From Maledivibacter halophilus (GTDB lineage: Bacteria > Bacillota > Clostridia > Peptostreptococcales > Caminicellaceae): a stretch of DNA of 64,000 nucleotides. Position 1 is the stretch's first letter. Every line of letters begins with the position of its first letter. The position numbers were made by a program, and so were the translations under genes. Positions 1 to 8,965 of this stretch are shown here, piece after piece. The stretch is taken from contig NZ_FUZT01000010.1 in NCBI RefSeq assembly GCF_900167445.1, positions 160,677 through 224,676 of the forward strand, read 5' to 3'. The notes beneath the pieces are model-generated. The model ran no database searches and was not told where the DNA came from. It saw only the letters and a list, made by a program, of their open reading frames with translations.

Positions 1-662
1 TTTATTTCTTTTGATGGTTTCTCTTTGTATTTATACTTACTACTTAACTCATTCCCATGTTTTTCTATAGGTTCTGTAAATCCTTTTTCTTCCTCTTCTT
101 CATCTTCTTTATATATCTCTTTTGAACTTTTCTCTATAACATTTATAATTTCTTCATACTTTTCTTTGTATTCTTTATCAATCTTATCATTCTCTTTCAT
201 AACATTTTCTTCATACATTAATATATTCTTCCAGTCAACCTTTTCTTTATCCATATACCCAATTAAAGGTCCGTATACTTCATTTTCATCTGAAGATCTT
301 TCAATAGGCTTAGCTATTACTGCTACTACATTAAAATCTTCAATAGACATTTGACTTCCTTCAACATTATCTGGATTAAATTTTACTCTAAGCTCTCCTT
401 TACCTTTTTCATCTATCATGAATGCACCTGTATCAACATATTTACCCTTTTGACCTTTAGTGCTTATCAGATAATTTCTGTAAATATATTTGGCATCCTT
501 AAAGTATTTTAAATCTTGCACATAAACGTTTAGCAATCCCTTTCCATTTCTTACTTCTATTTTTGCATATCCTTTAGGCATTCTTTTATCAGTTTTTGCA
601 AAGCCTCTATCTTCATTTTCTAATATAATAAAGTATCTTTTGTACCTCCTATCGCTAACCAT
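1..662 (-). CDS. conserved hypothetical protein, C-terminus cut by window edge
   Basis: An uninterrupted reading frame runs from an ATG at 662 to the window edge, about 220 codons, with a G-rich ribosome site just upstream. The protein starts MVSDRRYKRYFIILENED and continues with a compact, charged domain (motifs GKGELRVKFNPDNVEG and MSIEDFNVVAVI). A very acidic, low-complexity stretch follows (EDEEEEEEKG) near residues 190-200. No signal peptide or membrane segment is visible. It resembles small conserved proteins of unknown function in spore-forming clostridia, but this is recollection of overall pattern only. I assign no function. Confidence 0.7.
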   Translation of the reverse strand, partial: MVSDRRYKRYFIILENEDRGFAKTDKRMPKGYAKIEVRNGKGLLNVYVQDLKYFKDAKYIYRNYLISTKGQKGKYVDTGAFMIDEKGKGELRVKFNPDNVEGSQMSIEDFNVVAVIAKPIERSSDENEVYGPLIGYMDKEKVDWKNILMYEENVMKENDKIDKEYKEKYEEIINVIEKSSKEIYKEDEEEEEKGFTEPIEKHGNELSSKYKYKEKPSKEI

Positions 663-801
663 TTATAGCCCCCCTTCAACAACTCATTTACTACTAATAT
701 ATGTATTAAAGTTCAAATAGTTCACTACTTAATCTAAAAAACTTGTATGAATAGGGAAACTTACTAAAAAAATTAATTGAAATAAATTGAAGGGCGGTTT
801 T

Positions 802-2631
802 TTATGCACTATATATATCTGAAAATTCTATTGAAATTCTTTCTATCAAAGTTTGATTTATAGAAAAATTATTATCTTTTTCTATTTCTTTTTCTGGAAT
901 AATTTGAACTGGTAATTTAATTATAAATTCTGTACCTTTTAACAATTCACTTTCTACGGATATTGTTCCACCATGCATCTCTACCAGAGACTTAACAAGA
1001 GACAATCCTATTCCACTTCCTTCACAGCTTCGTGATAATGTATTTTCTACTTGTTTGAATCTTTCAAAGACAATTTCCTTTTTTTCTTCTGGTATTCCTA
1101 TTCCATTGTCCTTAACAATAATAGTAATATTATCTATGTCATCCTTTATCTTAACTAGTATACTGCCTTTTTCCCTAGTAAATTTTATAGCATTAGATAA
1201 TAGATTCATCATTATCCTCTCTATCTTATCTAAATCACAAGCTATAATTTTTTCTTCAATATCAGTATCAAAAACTAGGGAAATATCTTTATTTTTTGTA
1301 TAATCAACTACTGATAGAGTAATATTTTCAATAACATTCACTATATTACAATTTTGGAGATTTGTTTTATAAAATCCTGCATCAATTTTAGTAATGTCAA
1401 TTAAATTGTTAACAAGTCTTAAAAGCCTGTAACAGTTTTGCTTAATAGTTTTTATACGTTTTTTCTCCTTTAAATATTTATTTTCAACTGATATATTAGT
1501 ATTGTTCATTTCTATAAGCTGTATTGTTCCAAGTATAATATTTAATGGAGTTCTTAAGTCATGGGATATATTTGCAAAAAATTCATTTCTCAATTTTTCA
1601 AGTTCCTCTATTTTCTCTAATAATATTGTCTTTTCCTCAATACGTTTTTTAAGACTTTCTGATTTTTTGCGTTCAGCAATATCCCTTGCAACAAATAATA
1701 CCCCCCTTCTATTATTATATGCAATAGGTGCTATAGCACTTTCAACTTCTATTTCTATACCTTCTAAAGTCTTAAGTTTTATTTCTTTAGGCTTTAGAGC
1801 TTCACTAGTTACAAATAATTTTTCAAATCTTTCTTCTTCATTTTTTAGAAAATCAGGATGTAAAAATTTCTTTATTTTATGTCCTTTTACTTGTTCCATA
1901 TTATCAGCCTTCAAAAGTCTTAATGATGCGTTATTAGCAAAAACAATTTCATTATTCATTACAACGCCAATTGCATCGGGACAAATCTCTACCAACATCT
2001 TATATCTTTCTTCACTCTTTTCCAATCTCTTTAAAATTGTTTCAAAATATGAAATTAGAATCCCAAAGGCAAGGACATTAAAGATCAATGGATAAATAAA
2101 CTTTGCTATTGTAATAAACCAAACTTTATTTTTAAAAAAAGAGAAAAAAATTAATTGTATTCCCCAAAAAATAAAATCTCCTCCAACTATATGCCTACCT
2201 ATCCCCATATATTTCTTTGATTTAATGACATTAATACCATTCCATACAAGAATAATACTGGGAAATATGTATATTATGTCTCCTATAATATTTGGTAAGT
2301 TTATAATATTATCTAAGCTTTTATATACTATACATATTCCTAAAACTACTACCCACCATTTTTTTACTGGTTTTCGAATAAATAAATGTATGCCATAGAT
2401 AAATAGAAATATCAAAACTAAATATAATACATAGGCCGAAAAAGAAAATGTTTCAATAGACTTTAGTATGCCCAAAAATCTTAATAACCTTTGAATAATA
2501 AATACTCCCCATCCTAATGCAATGATCCCTAGATATTTCTCCTTATCTTTATGAAATAAAAAAATGAATACGAAAAATATAATGAGTCCACTGCCAATAC
2601 TGGAAATAACCATCAAAGATTTAGAATTCAT
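802..2631 (-). CDS. membrane-bound PAS sensor histidine kinase
   Basis: 609 residues. The first 200 residues hold about six hydrophobic segments, so the sensor part is membrane embedded. A PAS domain follows (about 205-325), then a HisKA dimerisation domain with the H-box FFANISHDLRTPLN (His357 by coordinate) and a HATPase domain with N-box NLLSNAIKFT, G1 DNGIGIP, F-box FERF and G2 GSGIGLSLVK. All catalytic boxes are intact, so it should autophosphorylate. No response-regulator gene lies beside it, so it is an orphan kinase. In clostridia, orphan kinases of this build often feed Spo0A, but nothing here proves the target. Confidence 0.9.
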   Translation of the reverse strand: MNSKSLMVISSIGSGLIIFFVFIFLFHKDKEKYLGIIALGWGVFIIQRLLRFLGILKSIETFSFSAYVLYLVLIFLFIYGIHLFIRKPVKKWWVVVLGICIVYKSLDNIINLPNIIGDIIYIFPSIILVWNGINVIKSKKYMGIGRHIVGGDFIFWGIQLIFFSFFKNKVWFITIAKFIYPLIFNVLAFGILISYFETILKRLEKSEERYKMLVEICPDAIGVVMNNEIVFANNASLRLLKADNMEQVKGHKIKKFLHPDFLKNEEERFEKLFVTSEALKPKEIKLKTLEGIEIEVESAIAPIAYNNRRGVLFVARDIAERKKSESLKKRIEEKTILLEKIEELEKLRNEFFANISHDLRTPLNIILGTIQLIEMNNTNISVENKYLKEKKRIKTIKQNCYRLLRLVNNLIDITKIDAGFYKTNLQNCNIVNVIENITLSVVDYTKNKDISLVFDTDIEEKIIACDLDKIERIMMNLLSNAIKFTREKGSILVKIKDDIDNITIIVKDNGIGIPEEKKEIVFERFKQVENTLSRSCEGSGIGLSLVKSLVEMHGGTISVESELLKGTEFIIKLPVQIIPEKEIEKDNNFSINQTLIERISIEFSDIYSA

Positions 2632-2730
2632 AACATCCCCCCATAAAACTCCTTAAAAATCCAATATTTATTAATTCTGTGAAATATATATAAATTCCTT
2701 CTATTTTTTCTAAGAGATAGTTTTTTTCCA

Positions 2731-2787
2731 AAAATAAAATCACATTTCATGATAAAATCATATATCATGAAACGTGATTTTGTTTTT
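2731..2787 (-). terminator. bidirectional intrinsic terminator after gpmI
   Basis: A long stem has arms at 2736-2754 and 2763-2781 with one mismatch and an 8-nt loop. It is followed by T-rich tracts on both strands. On the minus strand it ends the gpmI transcript about 90 bp after its stop codon. Confidence 0.8.
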
Positions 2788-2870
2788 TATAAGCTTTAAC
2801 CTAAATTATTCAGGGAAAGTTTAAAAGGGTACAAGTAGTTTTGAATTTTCTATGAATAATCTGGATTTAA

Positions 2871-4433
2871 CTATACAGTTTCTTCATCTGATGCATAGGC
2901 AGGTTCTAATAATAATGAATTTCCTGTCATTTCCTCTGGTTTTGGTAGATTCATAAGATGGAGCAAAGTCGGTGCTATATCTGCTAATTTCCCTTCCATC
3001 AGTTCATACTCCTTTTCAGCATTAATTAGTATAAGGGGTACCGGATTTGTTGAATGTTTGGTAATGGGATTACCGGCTTCATCCAGCATCTCATCAGAGT
3101 TTCCATGATCTGCCGTAATAAGAAGCTGTCCATCCTTATTTACTAACAGCTCTACTACCCTTCCCACACATTCATCAACCACCTCTATTGCTTTTACAGC
3201 AGCCTCAAAATCTCCTGTATGTCCTACCATATCGGGATTAGCATAATTGACTATTATAACATCATATATCTCCCCATTTATTGCTTTGATTAATTCATCA
3301 GTTACTTCATAGGCACTCATTTCTGGTTTCATATCATAGGTTGCCACCTTTGGCGAAGGAATAAGAATCCTATTTTCTCCTTCATTTGGCTCTTCTACTC
3401 CCCCATTAAAAAAGAAAGTTACATGGGCATATTTTTCAGTTTCAGCAATACGAAGCTGCTTTAATTCTTTATTTGAAATATATTCTCCAAACGTATTAAT
3501 AAGACTTTGTGGCCCATAGGCTAAATTAACATTTGGAAGGGTCGCATCATATTGAGTCATACAAACATAGTGAACAGGAAAATATCCATTGGCCCTTTCA
3601 AAACCTTCAAACTCTGGGTCTACAAAAGCTCTAGTTATTTCCCTAGCCCTATCAGGTCTAAAATTGAACATTATTATAGAATCATTTTCTGACACTATTC
3701 CTACTGGATTATTATTTTCATAAATAACAGTGGGTTTAACAAATTCGTCAACTACATTATTTGCATAGGATTTTTCTAATGCTTCTGTTGATGAAGTAAC
3801 CTTTTCTCCTTCTCCTAAAACAATAGCATCATAGGCAAGCTTTACTCTATCCCATCTCTTATCACGATCCATTGCATAATATCGTCCAGATATTGTGGCA
3901 ATCTTTCCTACTCCTATTTCCTTTATCTTTTTCTCTAACTCATCGATATATTTAACAGCACTTGATGGTGGTACATCCCTACCATCTAAAAAGCAGTGTA
4001 CATAAGCCTTTGAAATATTTTGTTTTTTGGCAAGCTCCAAAAGCGCATATAAATGGGTATTATGACTATGAACGCCTCCGTCAGACAATAACCCAAATAT
4101 ATGTAGAGCTGAGTCATGTTTTTTTGCATTATCCATGGCTTCAATAAAAGCTTTATTTTCAAAGAAATCTTTGTCTTCAATAGATTTTGTTATACGTGTA
4201 AAGTCCTGATATACTATTCTACCTGATCCTATATTAAGATGTCCAACCTCAGAATTTCCCATTTGCCCTTCAGGAAGTCCAACAGCTAATCCACTGGCCT
4301 TTAGCTGAGTATTTTGATATTTTTCAAAATAACTATCTATATTTGGTGTATTAGCATTTTTTATTGCGTTCCCGTAACTATCATTATTTATACCGAATCC
4401 ATCTAAAATCATTAGTACCGTTGGCTTTTTCAT
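2871..4433 (-). CDS. gpmI: 2,3-bisphosphoglycerate-independent phosphoglycerate mutase
   Basis: 520 residues, the usual length. It interconverts 3- and 2-phosphoglycerate in glycolysis using two Mn ions. Visible signatures are the N-terminal metal motif MILDGFG (Asp11), the phosphoserine loop GNSEVGHLNIGSGR (Ser61), DGRDVPP with GRYYAMDRDKRWDR, and the C-terminal metal motif TADHGNSDEM. The ATG has a strong AGGAGG site 6 bp upstream. It stands alone, with a terminator behind it. In many Firmicutes gpmI sits with gapA-pgk-tpiA-eno, and none of those genes is in this window. Confidence 0.97.
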   Translation of the reverse strand: MKKPTVLMILDGFGINNDSYGNAIKNANTPNIDSYFEKYQNTQLKASGLAVGLPEGQMGNSEVGHLNIGSGRIVYQDFTRITKSIEDKDFFENKAFIEAMDNAKKHDSALHIFGLLSDGGVHSHNTHLYALLELAKKQNISKAYVHCFLDGRDVPPSSAVKYIDELEKKIKEIGVGKIATISGRYYAMDRDKRWDRVKLAYDAIVLGEGEKVTSSTEALEKSYANNVVDEFVKPTVIYENNNPVGIVSENDSIIMFNFRPDRAREITRAFVDPEFEGFERANGYFPVHYVCMTQYDATLPNVNLAYGPQSLINTFGEYISNKELKQLRIAETEKYAHVTFFFNGGVEEPNEGENRILIPSPKVATYDMKPEMSAYEVTDELIKAINGEIYDVIIVNYANPDMVGHTGDFEAAVKAIEVVDECVGRVVELLVNKDGQLLITADHGNSDEMLDEAGNPITKHSTNPVPLILINAEKEYELMEGKLADIAPTLLHLMNLPKPEEMTGNSLLLEPAYASDEETV

Positions 4434-4800
4434 TTTGTCCTCCTTTATCTATATATCCTAATAGTATTTATTTTTAATTTATACTACTATTATATTTCAA
4501 AATATACAATAGGGCAAATTTTGTTCCTCGGGGTCGAATTGCGTCCATGAGAAGTGTTGCTTCATCCCAGAACAAAAGCGTCTTCGACGCGTTTTAAGTT
4601 CCAAGTTGCAAGTACTAGGGTCTTTCTAGTAAGTTTTAAGAGAAAATAATTCGAACCAATATTTTACTGGTAATAGTTTGTAATTTCTTGTACCACTTGA
4701 AATCACTTTGTCTAACACATAAAATTTCTTTAAAAAATGTTTGAGTTCCTATACAATAAAAAAGCTTAGAGTTCTACTCTAAGCTAAAATCAAACTAATT
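4434..4800. other. gene-free stretch between rsmA and gpmI
   Basis: 367 bp without a credible gene. It contains the rsmA terminator, a small perfect hairpin with a UUC loop at 4578-4590, and a stretch near 4596-4625 of the form AAGTTCCAAGTTGCAAG. Similar runs occur near 59395 and 62236. The gpmI promoter would have to be here, but I see no clear consensus. Confidence 0.5.
4755..4785 (-). terminator. intrinsic terminator of the tatD/yabE/rnmV/rsmA run
   Basis: A perfect 10-bp stem (4763-4772 with 4776-4785) and a 3-nt loop are followed on the minus strand by a T-rich tract, 15 bp after the rsmA stop. Confidence 0.9.
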
Positions 4801-5664
4801 TTATACTATCTTACTAATATAATTTGAAAGGACAGCAAATTCTTCAATATCCAAGCTCTCTCCCCTTCTTTTAGGATCTATATTACAGCATGCTAAAATT
4901 TCTTTAATTTGATCCTTATTTAAACCTAGATTACTAAAAGATAGAGAATTTAATAATGTTTTTCTTCTTTTAGCAAAGGAAGCTCTTACAACTCTATGGA
5001 AAACTTTTCTGTCAATAACCTCTACCTGTGGATTGTCTAAGACTTTTAAACGGATAACTGTAGATTCTACATTAGGATTGGGTATAAATACTGATTTGGG
5101 TACTTTAGTCACTATTTCAGGCTTGCAGTAGTACTGAACCGCCACAGAAAGAGAGCCATAATCCTTTGTATTAGGTTTTGCTTTAATTCTATCAGCAACT
5201 TCCTTCTGTACCATTACAACTATATCCTTAACAGGTACTTCTTCCTCTAAAAACTTCATTATAATAGGAGTAGTAACATAATAGGGTAAATTGGCAACAA
5301 CCTTAACTTTTTCACCGCAAAATTTATCTAAAACCATTTTTTTTAAATCCAGGTCTAAAACATCTGAATTAATAATTTCCACATTGCTATAACTCCCTAG
5401 GGTTTCATCTAGAACTGGTATGAGCTTCTTATCTATTTCTATTGCCAGTACTTTCTTTGCTGCTTCAGCTAAATACTGGGTAAGGGTTCCTATTCCTGGT
5501 CCAACCTCAATAATGAAATCATCCTTTTTAATTTCAGAACCCTCGATTATTTTTAGTATTATATTTTCATCAATCAAAAAATTTTGCCCTAAGCTTTTAG
5601 AAAATCTGAATCCATATTTATTTACAATTTCTTTAGTTCTTCTTGGGGACGACAATTTTTCCAT
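4801..5664 (-). CDS. rsmA: 16S rRNA (adenine1518/1519-N6)-dimethyltransferase
   Basis: 287 residues. It dimethylates two adjacent adenines in the 3'-terminal hairpin of 16S rRNA using S-adenosylmethionine. Motifs: KSLGQNFLID at the N-terminus, the SAM loop IEVGPGIGTLTQYL, the catalytic motif IV NLPYYVTTPI and the C-terminal FAKRRKTLLNSL. It follows rnmV by 20 bp, the order also found in Bacillus (metS-tatD-yabE-rnmV-ksgA). A strong terminator follows immediately. Confidence 0.97.
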   Translation of the reverse strand: MEKLSSPRRTKEIVNKYGFRFSKSLGQNFLIDENIILKIIEGSEIKKDDFIIEVGPGIGTLTQYLAEAAKKVLAIEIDKKLIPVLDETLGSYSNVEIINSDVLDLDLKKMVLDKFCGEKVKVVANLPYYVTTPIIMKFLEEEVPVKDIVVMVQKEVADRIKAKPNTKDYGSLSVAVQYYCKPEIVTKVPKSVFIPNPNVESTVIRLKVLDNPQVEVIDRKVFHRVVRASFAKRRKTLLNSLSFSNLGLNKDQIKEILACCNIDPKRRGESLDIEEFAVLSNYISKIV

Positions 5665-5684
5665 AGTATACCTGCTCCTATTTT

Positions 5685-6221
5685 CTATATTTTTTTTAGA
5701 GCATTTTCAAACTCTTGACGAGTAACACCATAATTGTTTAACCTACTTAAAAACTGTTTTGAATTTCCATAGCCTATACCAAGGATTTTCCCGAGCTTAT
5801 CACGTCTTTTAGAGGCATTTTGACATCCTTCTAAATCATTCATAATTAGATCAATTTTTTTGAACTCTTTTTCTTTATTATCCTCTACTACAGTTCTTAC
5901 TTTTGAAAGGGCTGATCTTATGCTTTCAGGAGTGGCATTTTCTATTCCAATATCATCATCCTTAATGGCCTCTTCCCTAGGTAAAAAAGCATGTTTGCAG
6001 CCCTTTATTTGACTAGAAATAGTCTTTCTAATTCTTTCACCTGCAAAGTCAGGGTCTGTAAATATTATTACACCCTTCCTCTCTCTAGCAAACTTAATTT
6101 TTTTTAAGGTTTCTTTGGTAATACCAAATCCATGGGTAATAATTATTTCTGCATCTACTGCCCTTTTTACGGCAGCAACATCATCTCTTCCTTCTACAAC
6201 TATTACTTCTTTTATGATCAT
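5685..6221 (-). CDS. rnmV: ribonuclease M5 (5S rRNA maturase)
   Basis: 178 residues. It makes the final cuts of 5S rRNA precursor. The N-terminal TOPRIM domain shows VVEGRDDVAAVKRA (catalytic Glu10) and the acidic motif FTDPDFAGERIR. The C-terminal region QFLSRLNNYGVTRQEFENAL is typical of the family. It starts 11 bp after yabE ends and precedes rsmA by 20 bp, so the three are probably cotranscribed. Confidence 0.96.
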   Translation of the reverse strand: MIIKEVIVVEGRDDVAAVKRAVDAEIIITHGFGITKETLKKIKFARERKGVIIFTDPDFAGERIRKTISSQIKGCKHAFLPREEAIKDDDIGIENATPESIRSALSKVRTVVEDNKEKEFKKIDLIMNDLEGCQNASKRRDKLGKILGIGYGNSKQFLSRLNNYGVTRQEFENALKKI

Positions 6222-6232
6222 ATAGGTAACCT

Positions 6233-7270
6233 CTAATCTAATATGTATACTCTAACTTTTCTTCTACCGTATCTTCTTACATCTTTTGGATCTTCCATAA
6301 ATAGATCTATTTTATTTCCCTTTATTGCTCCACCTGTATCTTCTGCTGAAGCAAAACCATAATCCTCAGTTCCATCTAATGATTCTACATATAGCTTTGC
6401 GCCTAAGGGTATAACTTTTGGATCAACAGCCACAACTCCTGGTCTGGCTCTAGTTCCACTACGGGTAATCCCATATTGAGGATGGTCTGGAGTTTTTCCG
6501 CAGCTCTCAACGGAAAGATCATATGCAGTGGCAGACATTGTTAATACTTTTCTATATCTAACCATCTTTCCCCTTGACGCCACAAGATACTTTTCAGATC
6601 CCTTTTCTACCAATTCATCTACTGGTTCTTCTATTATATTTTCATTAATTACTTCTCTAATGGCTTCGACTCCATTTTCATAAACTATTCTGTACTCTAT
6701 TTCCTTTTTACCATTTTTTCCATCTCTTTTTTTCTCGATTTTTCCAGGGCCCAATTCATCATTATATGTTATTATAGATTTATAGGGAATATCGACTTCT
6801 TCATTCACCATTTTCTCTTCAACTCTGATTATATTTATTACATCCTTTGGAGAAATTACTGCATCAAGAGACGGATTGGTTTTATCCTTTTCACCTAATT
6901 CAATATTATATTCCTTCAATATATCTTCTATTTTTGTGTTTGCAGTTAATATGTCTAAGCTTTTCCCATCCACATTTACTTTTACATCAAATGCTCTTTT
7001 AACTTCTATTACCATTTTATCCTTTAATTTTGTGTTTCTATCTACACTTAGCTGATCATGTTCATTTAAGCCAACCTTTGCTTTTTTAAGTACATAGTCA
7101 ACATTAGATGACAATGTTTCAACTGCAATTTTTTTGTCTTCATCCTTTATTGTTATTTCCTTGCTAAATAATATTTCAATAGAAATCACTGTCAACAAAA
7201 ACATAATGGTTATGATAATAATCGTATTTTTTTTGTTAAATAGATTTTGAAGCTTTTTAAATGGCTCCAT
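6233..7270 (-). CDS. YabE-like protein with DUF348, G5 and 3D domains
   Basis: 345 residues. An N-terminal membrane anchor or uncleaved signal (about 15-35, TIIIITIMFLLTVISIEIL) places it outside the membrane. Repeated DUF348 units (about 45-160) and a G5-like region follow. A C-terminal 3D domain carries MSATAYDLS, GVVAVDPKVIPLGAKLYVE and AEDTGGAIKGNKIDLFM, whose Asp residues are the catalytic ones in MltA/Rpf-type lytic transglycosylases. It probably cleaves peptidoglycan during growth or spore outgrowth. It lies between tatD and rnmV as in Bacillus, after a long leader. Confidence 0.92.
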   Translation of the reverse strand: MEPFKKLQNLFNKKNTIIIITIMFLLTVISIEILFSKEITIKDEDKKIAVETLSSNVDYVLKKAKVGLNEHDQLSVDRNTKLKDKMVIEVKRAFDVKVNVDGKSLDILTANTKIEDILKEYNIELGEKDKTNPSLDAVISPKDVINIIRVEEKMVNEEVDIPYKSIITYNDELGPGKIEKKRDGKNGKKEIEYRIVYENGVEAIREVINENIIEEPVDELVEKGSEKYLVASRGKMVRYRKVLTMSATAYDLSVESCGKTPDHPQYGITRSGTRARPGVVAVDPKVIPLGAKLYVESLDGTEDYGFASAEDTGGAIKGNKIDLFMEDPKDVRRYGRRKVRVYILD

Positions 7271-7772
7271 AAAAATACCTCCTTAACATATTAGGTAACT
7301 TTTATCTCAGTGAAACAAATTAGAGTTTAACATTGTTTCACTCTATAGATAACCAGCTCTAAAGTATTATAAATTCCAATATTGGTTATCCGTAAAAGGT
7401 TTTATTTGTATAAACTTTTGGTAATTTTATGAAATATTATTATAACTCACATTAGTCTATAACAAATAAAACTCTATGTCAAATACTATATAAATCTATA
7501 GTATCAAAACCTTTCAATATCAATATTAGAAAGACTTTGCCGAAGATTTTAGTAATAAAAGTTACCCCAGGAAATTTAAAACTTATCATCTACATTATGC
7601 TATTATTGACATAAATATTACATCCTATTCTATTCCTAAAGTCTTTGATGCTATGAGACAAATATTTACTTTATCTTTGTAAAATACAAGGATTGACACA
7701 GCTATTATATTTTTTATCCTAACATACTATTTATTTCCCAGGAAATTTTACATTTCCGACAATTTATTATAT
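7271..7772. other. gene-free stretch upstream of the yabE-like gene
   Basis: 502 bp. On the side near yabE there are two inverted repeats. One has arms at 7309-7318 and 7333-7342; the other has arms at 7348-7355 and 7383-7390 and encloses a small CCAATATTGG palindrome. These may fold in the yabE 5' leader. On the plus strand 7537-7680 there is an open frame without a start (reading YHLHYAIIDINITSYSIPK and ending IFTLSL-stop), possibly a gene remnant. The word CCCAGGAAATTT occurs twice (near 7565 and 7737). No known riboswitch was recognised. Confidence 0.4.
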
Positions 7773-8543
7773 CTATTTTGAAATTCCAAAATATTTTTTA
7801 GCGTTCTCTGTAGTTTTCTCTGCAACCTCTTCAAAGGAAATTTCTTTTATCTGTGCAATTTTTTCTGCTACATATTTAACATAGCTTGATTCATTTCTTT
7901 TACCTCTATATGGCTCAGGAGTCAAGTATGGAGAATCTGTTTCCACCATTAAATATTCTATTGGTATTGTTTTTACAACCTCTACAGCTTTCCTGGCATT
8001 TTTAAATGTAAGTGGTCCGGCTATAGAAATATACGCTCCCAGCTTTATATATTGCCTAGCTAATTGGGCACTTCCAGAGTAACAGTGCATCAAAACACCA
8101 TTGTCAAAGGCTTTTTCTTCTTTTAATATATTCATAACTTCGTTATTTGCTTCTCTATCATGAATAATAATTGGTAAATTAACATTTTTTGCAAGCCTAA
8201 TCTGTTTTCTAAACCACTCCTTCTGAACATCCCTTGGAGAATTATCATAATAAAAATCCAAGCCTATTTCTCCAATTGCCATAACCTTTGGCTTTTTTGC
8301 TAAGCCTTTTATTAGCTCCAACATTATATCATCCATATCTTTAGTATCATGGGGATGAACCCCTACAGCTGCATAAATCATATCATATTTACTGGCAAGC
8401 TCTACAGCTTTTACTGAGCTTTCAAAATCTGCTCCTGGATTCATTATATAAGATATTCCACTTGCTTTAGCCCTTTCTACTACTTTATCCCTATCCTTAT
8501 CAAATCTTTCTCCATCTAAATGGGCATGGGAATCAAATAACAT
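7773..8543 (-). CDS. tatD: TatD family Mg-dependent DNase/hydrolase
   Basis: 256 residues, typical length. The metal-binding TIM-barrel motifs are all present: LFDSHAHLD (His6, His8), GVHPHD, AIGEIGLDFYYD, IIIHDREA, LMHCYSG and VETDSPYLTPEPYRGKRNE. The family trims 3' ends of DNA or RNA and is used in repair and turnover. It is the first gene of the run tatD-yabE-rnmV-rsmA. Unusually, a strong terminator hairpin lies only 20 bp before its ATG, and metG, its usual upstream neighbour, is 15.7 kb away. Confidence 0.95.
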   Translation of the reverse strand: MLFDSHAHLDGERFDKDRDKVVERAKASGISYIMNPGADFESSVKAVELASKYDMIYAAVGVHPHDTKDMDDIMLELIKGLAKKPKVMAIGEIGLDFYYDNSPRDVQKEWFRKQIRLAKNVNLPIIIHDREANNEVMNILKEEKAFDNGVLMHCYSGSAQLARQYIKLGAYISIAGPLTFKNARKAVEVVKTIPIEYLMVETDSPYLTPEPYRGKRNESSYVKYVAEKIAQIKEISFEEVAEKTTENAKKYFGISK

Positions 8544-8560
8544 TTTTATTCTCCTTTCAT

Positions 8561-8620
8561 AAAAAATTATAGCTAGCAGCTTATAGAGTTTATATAAATC
8601 TCTATAAGCTGCTAGCTATA
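8561..8620 (-). terminator. strong terminator directly upstream of tatD
   Basis: A perfect 21-bp stem has arms at 8568-8588 and 8600-8620. It is followed on the minus strand by A and six T, then the tatD ribosome site. The core GCTAGCAGC and the flanks resemble the terminator behind metG at 24282-24321, which suggests the two are duplicates. Confidence 0.85.
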
Positions 8621-8679
8621 TATTATATTAACATACTTTTGTTTTCAATATTTAGTATAGGAATTTAAATAAAAACTGT

Positions 8680-8736
8680 AATTTATACATGTCCAAAACT
8701 CCAAGAAATCTTAAGTATTTGTACATATATAAATTA
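8680..8736. repeat. palindromic repeat R1, copy a
   Basis: A roughly 57-bp imperfect palindrome starting AATTTATACATGTCC and ending CATATATAAATT. It aligns with 29352-29407 at roughly 80 percent by eye, including the central AAAACTCC and AGTATTT. It directly abuts repeat R2a. Confidence 0.65.
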
Positions 8737-8925
8737 ACCTGTTGTACTAGTAAACTAAATATTTAATTTTAAATGTGATTTAAGGGATTTTAATATTTAA
8801 TTTGAGTGATTTTAATAAAACTGTTTTTTTCCTTTAAGTTTATATAAAAGAACGGATTTATTACATGAACGAAAAGGAAATATTAAAATCCCTGATATGG
8901 GAACTAGCACAACAAATTTAATTAA
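8734..8925 (+). repeat. palindromic repeat R2, copy a (about 192 bp)
   Basis: The ends are inverted: TTAACCTGTTGTACTAGT on the left and ACTAGCACAACAAATTTAA on the right. Nested inside are arms AGGGATTTTAATATTT (8783-8798) and the matching right arm ending AAAATCCCT near 8893. The centre holds GAGTGATTTTAATAAA, a T-tract and TTTATTACATGAACGAAAAG. The same layout occurs at 26289-26480 (inverted) and, for the core, at 30662-30895. No protein is encoded. Confidence 0.7.
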
Positions 8926-8965
8926 GCTTTACTATATAAACCCTATATAAAAAATCATTTTTTAT

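Noticed and set aside
1502..2095. 197-codon plus-strand open frame inside the histidine kinase gene
   Set aside because: Composition is Ser/Leu/Ile-rich antisense pattern, it has no ribosome site, and the minus-strand kinase with all catalytic boxes explains the DNA.
8568..8736. CRISPR array or phage attachment site near tatD
   Set aside because: Repeats are inverted, not direct with regular spacers, and no integrase or cas gene is present.
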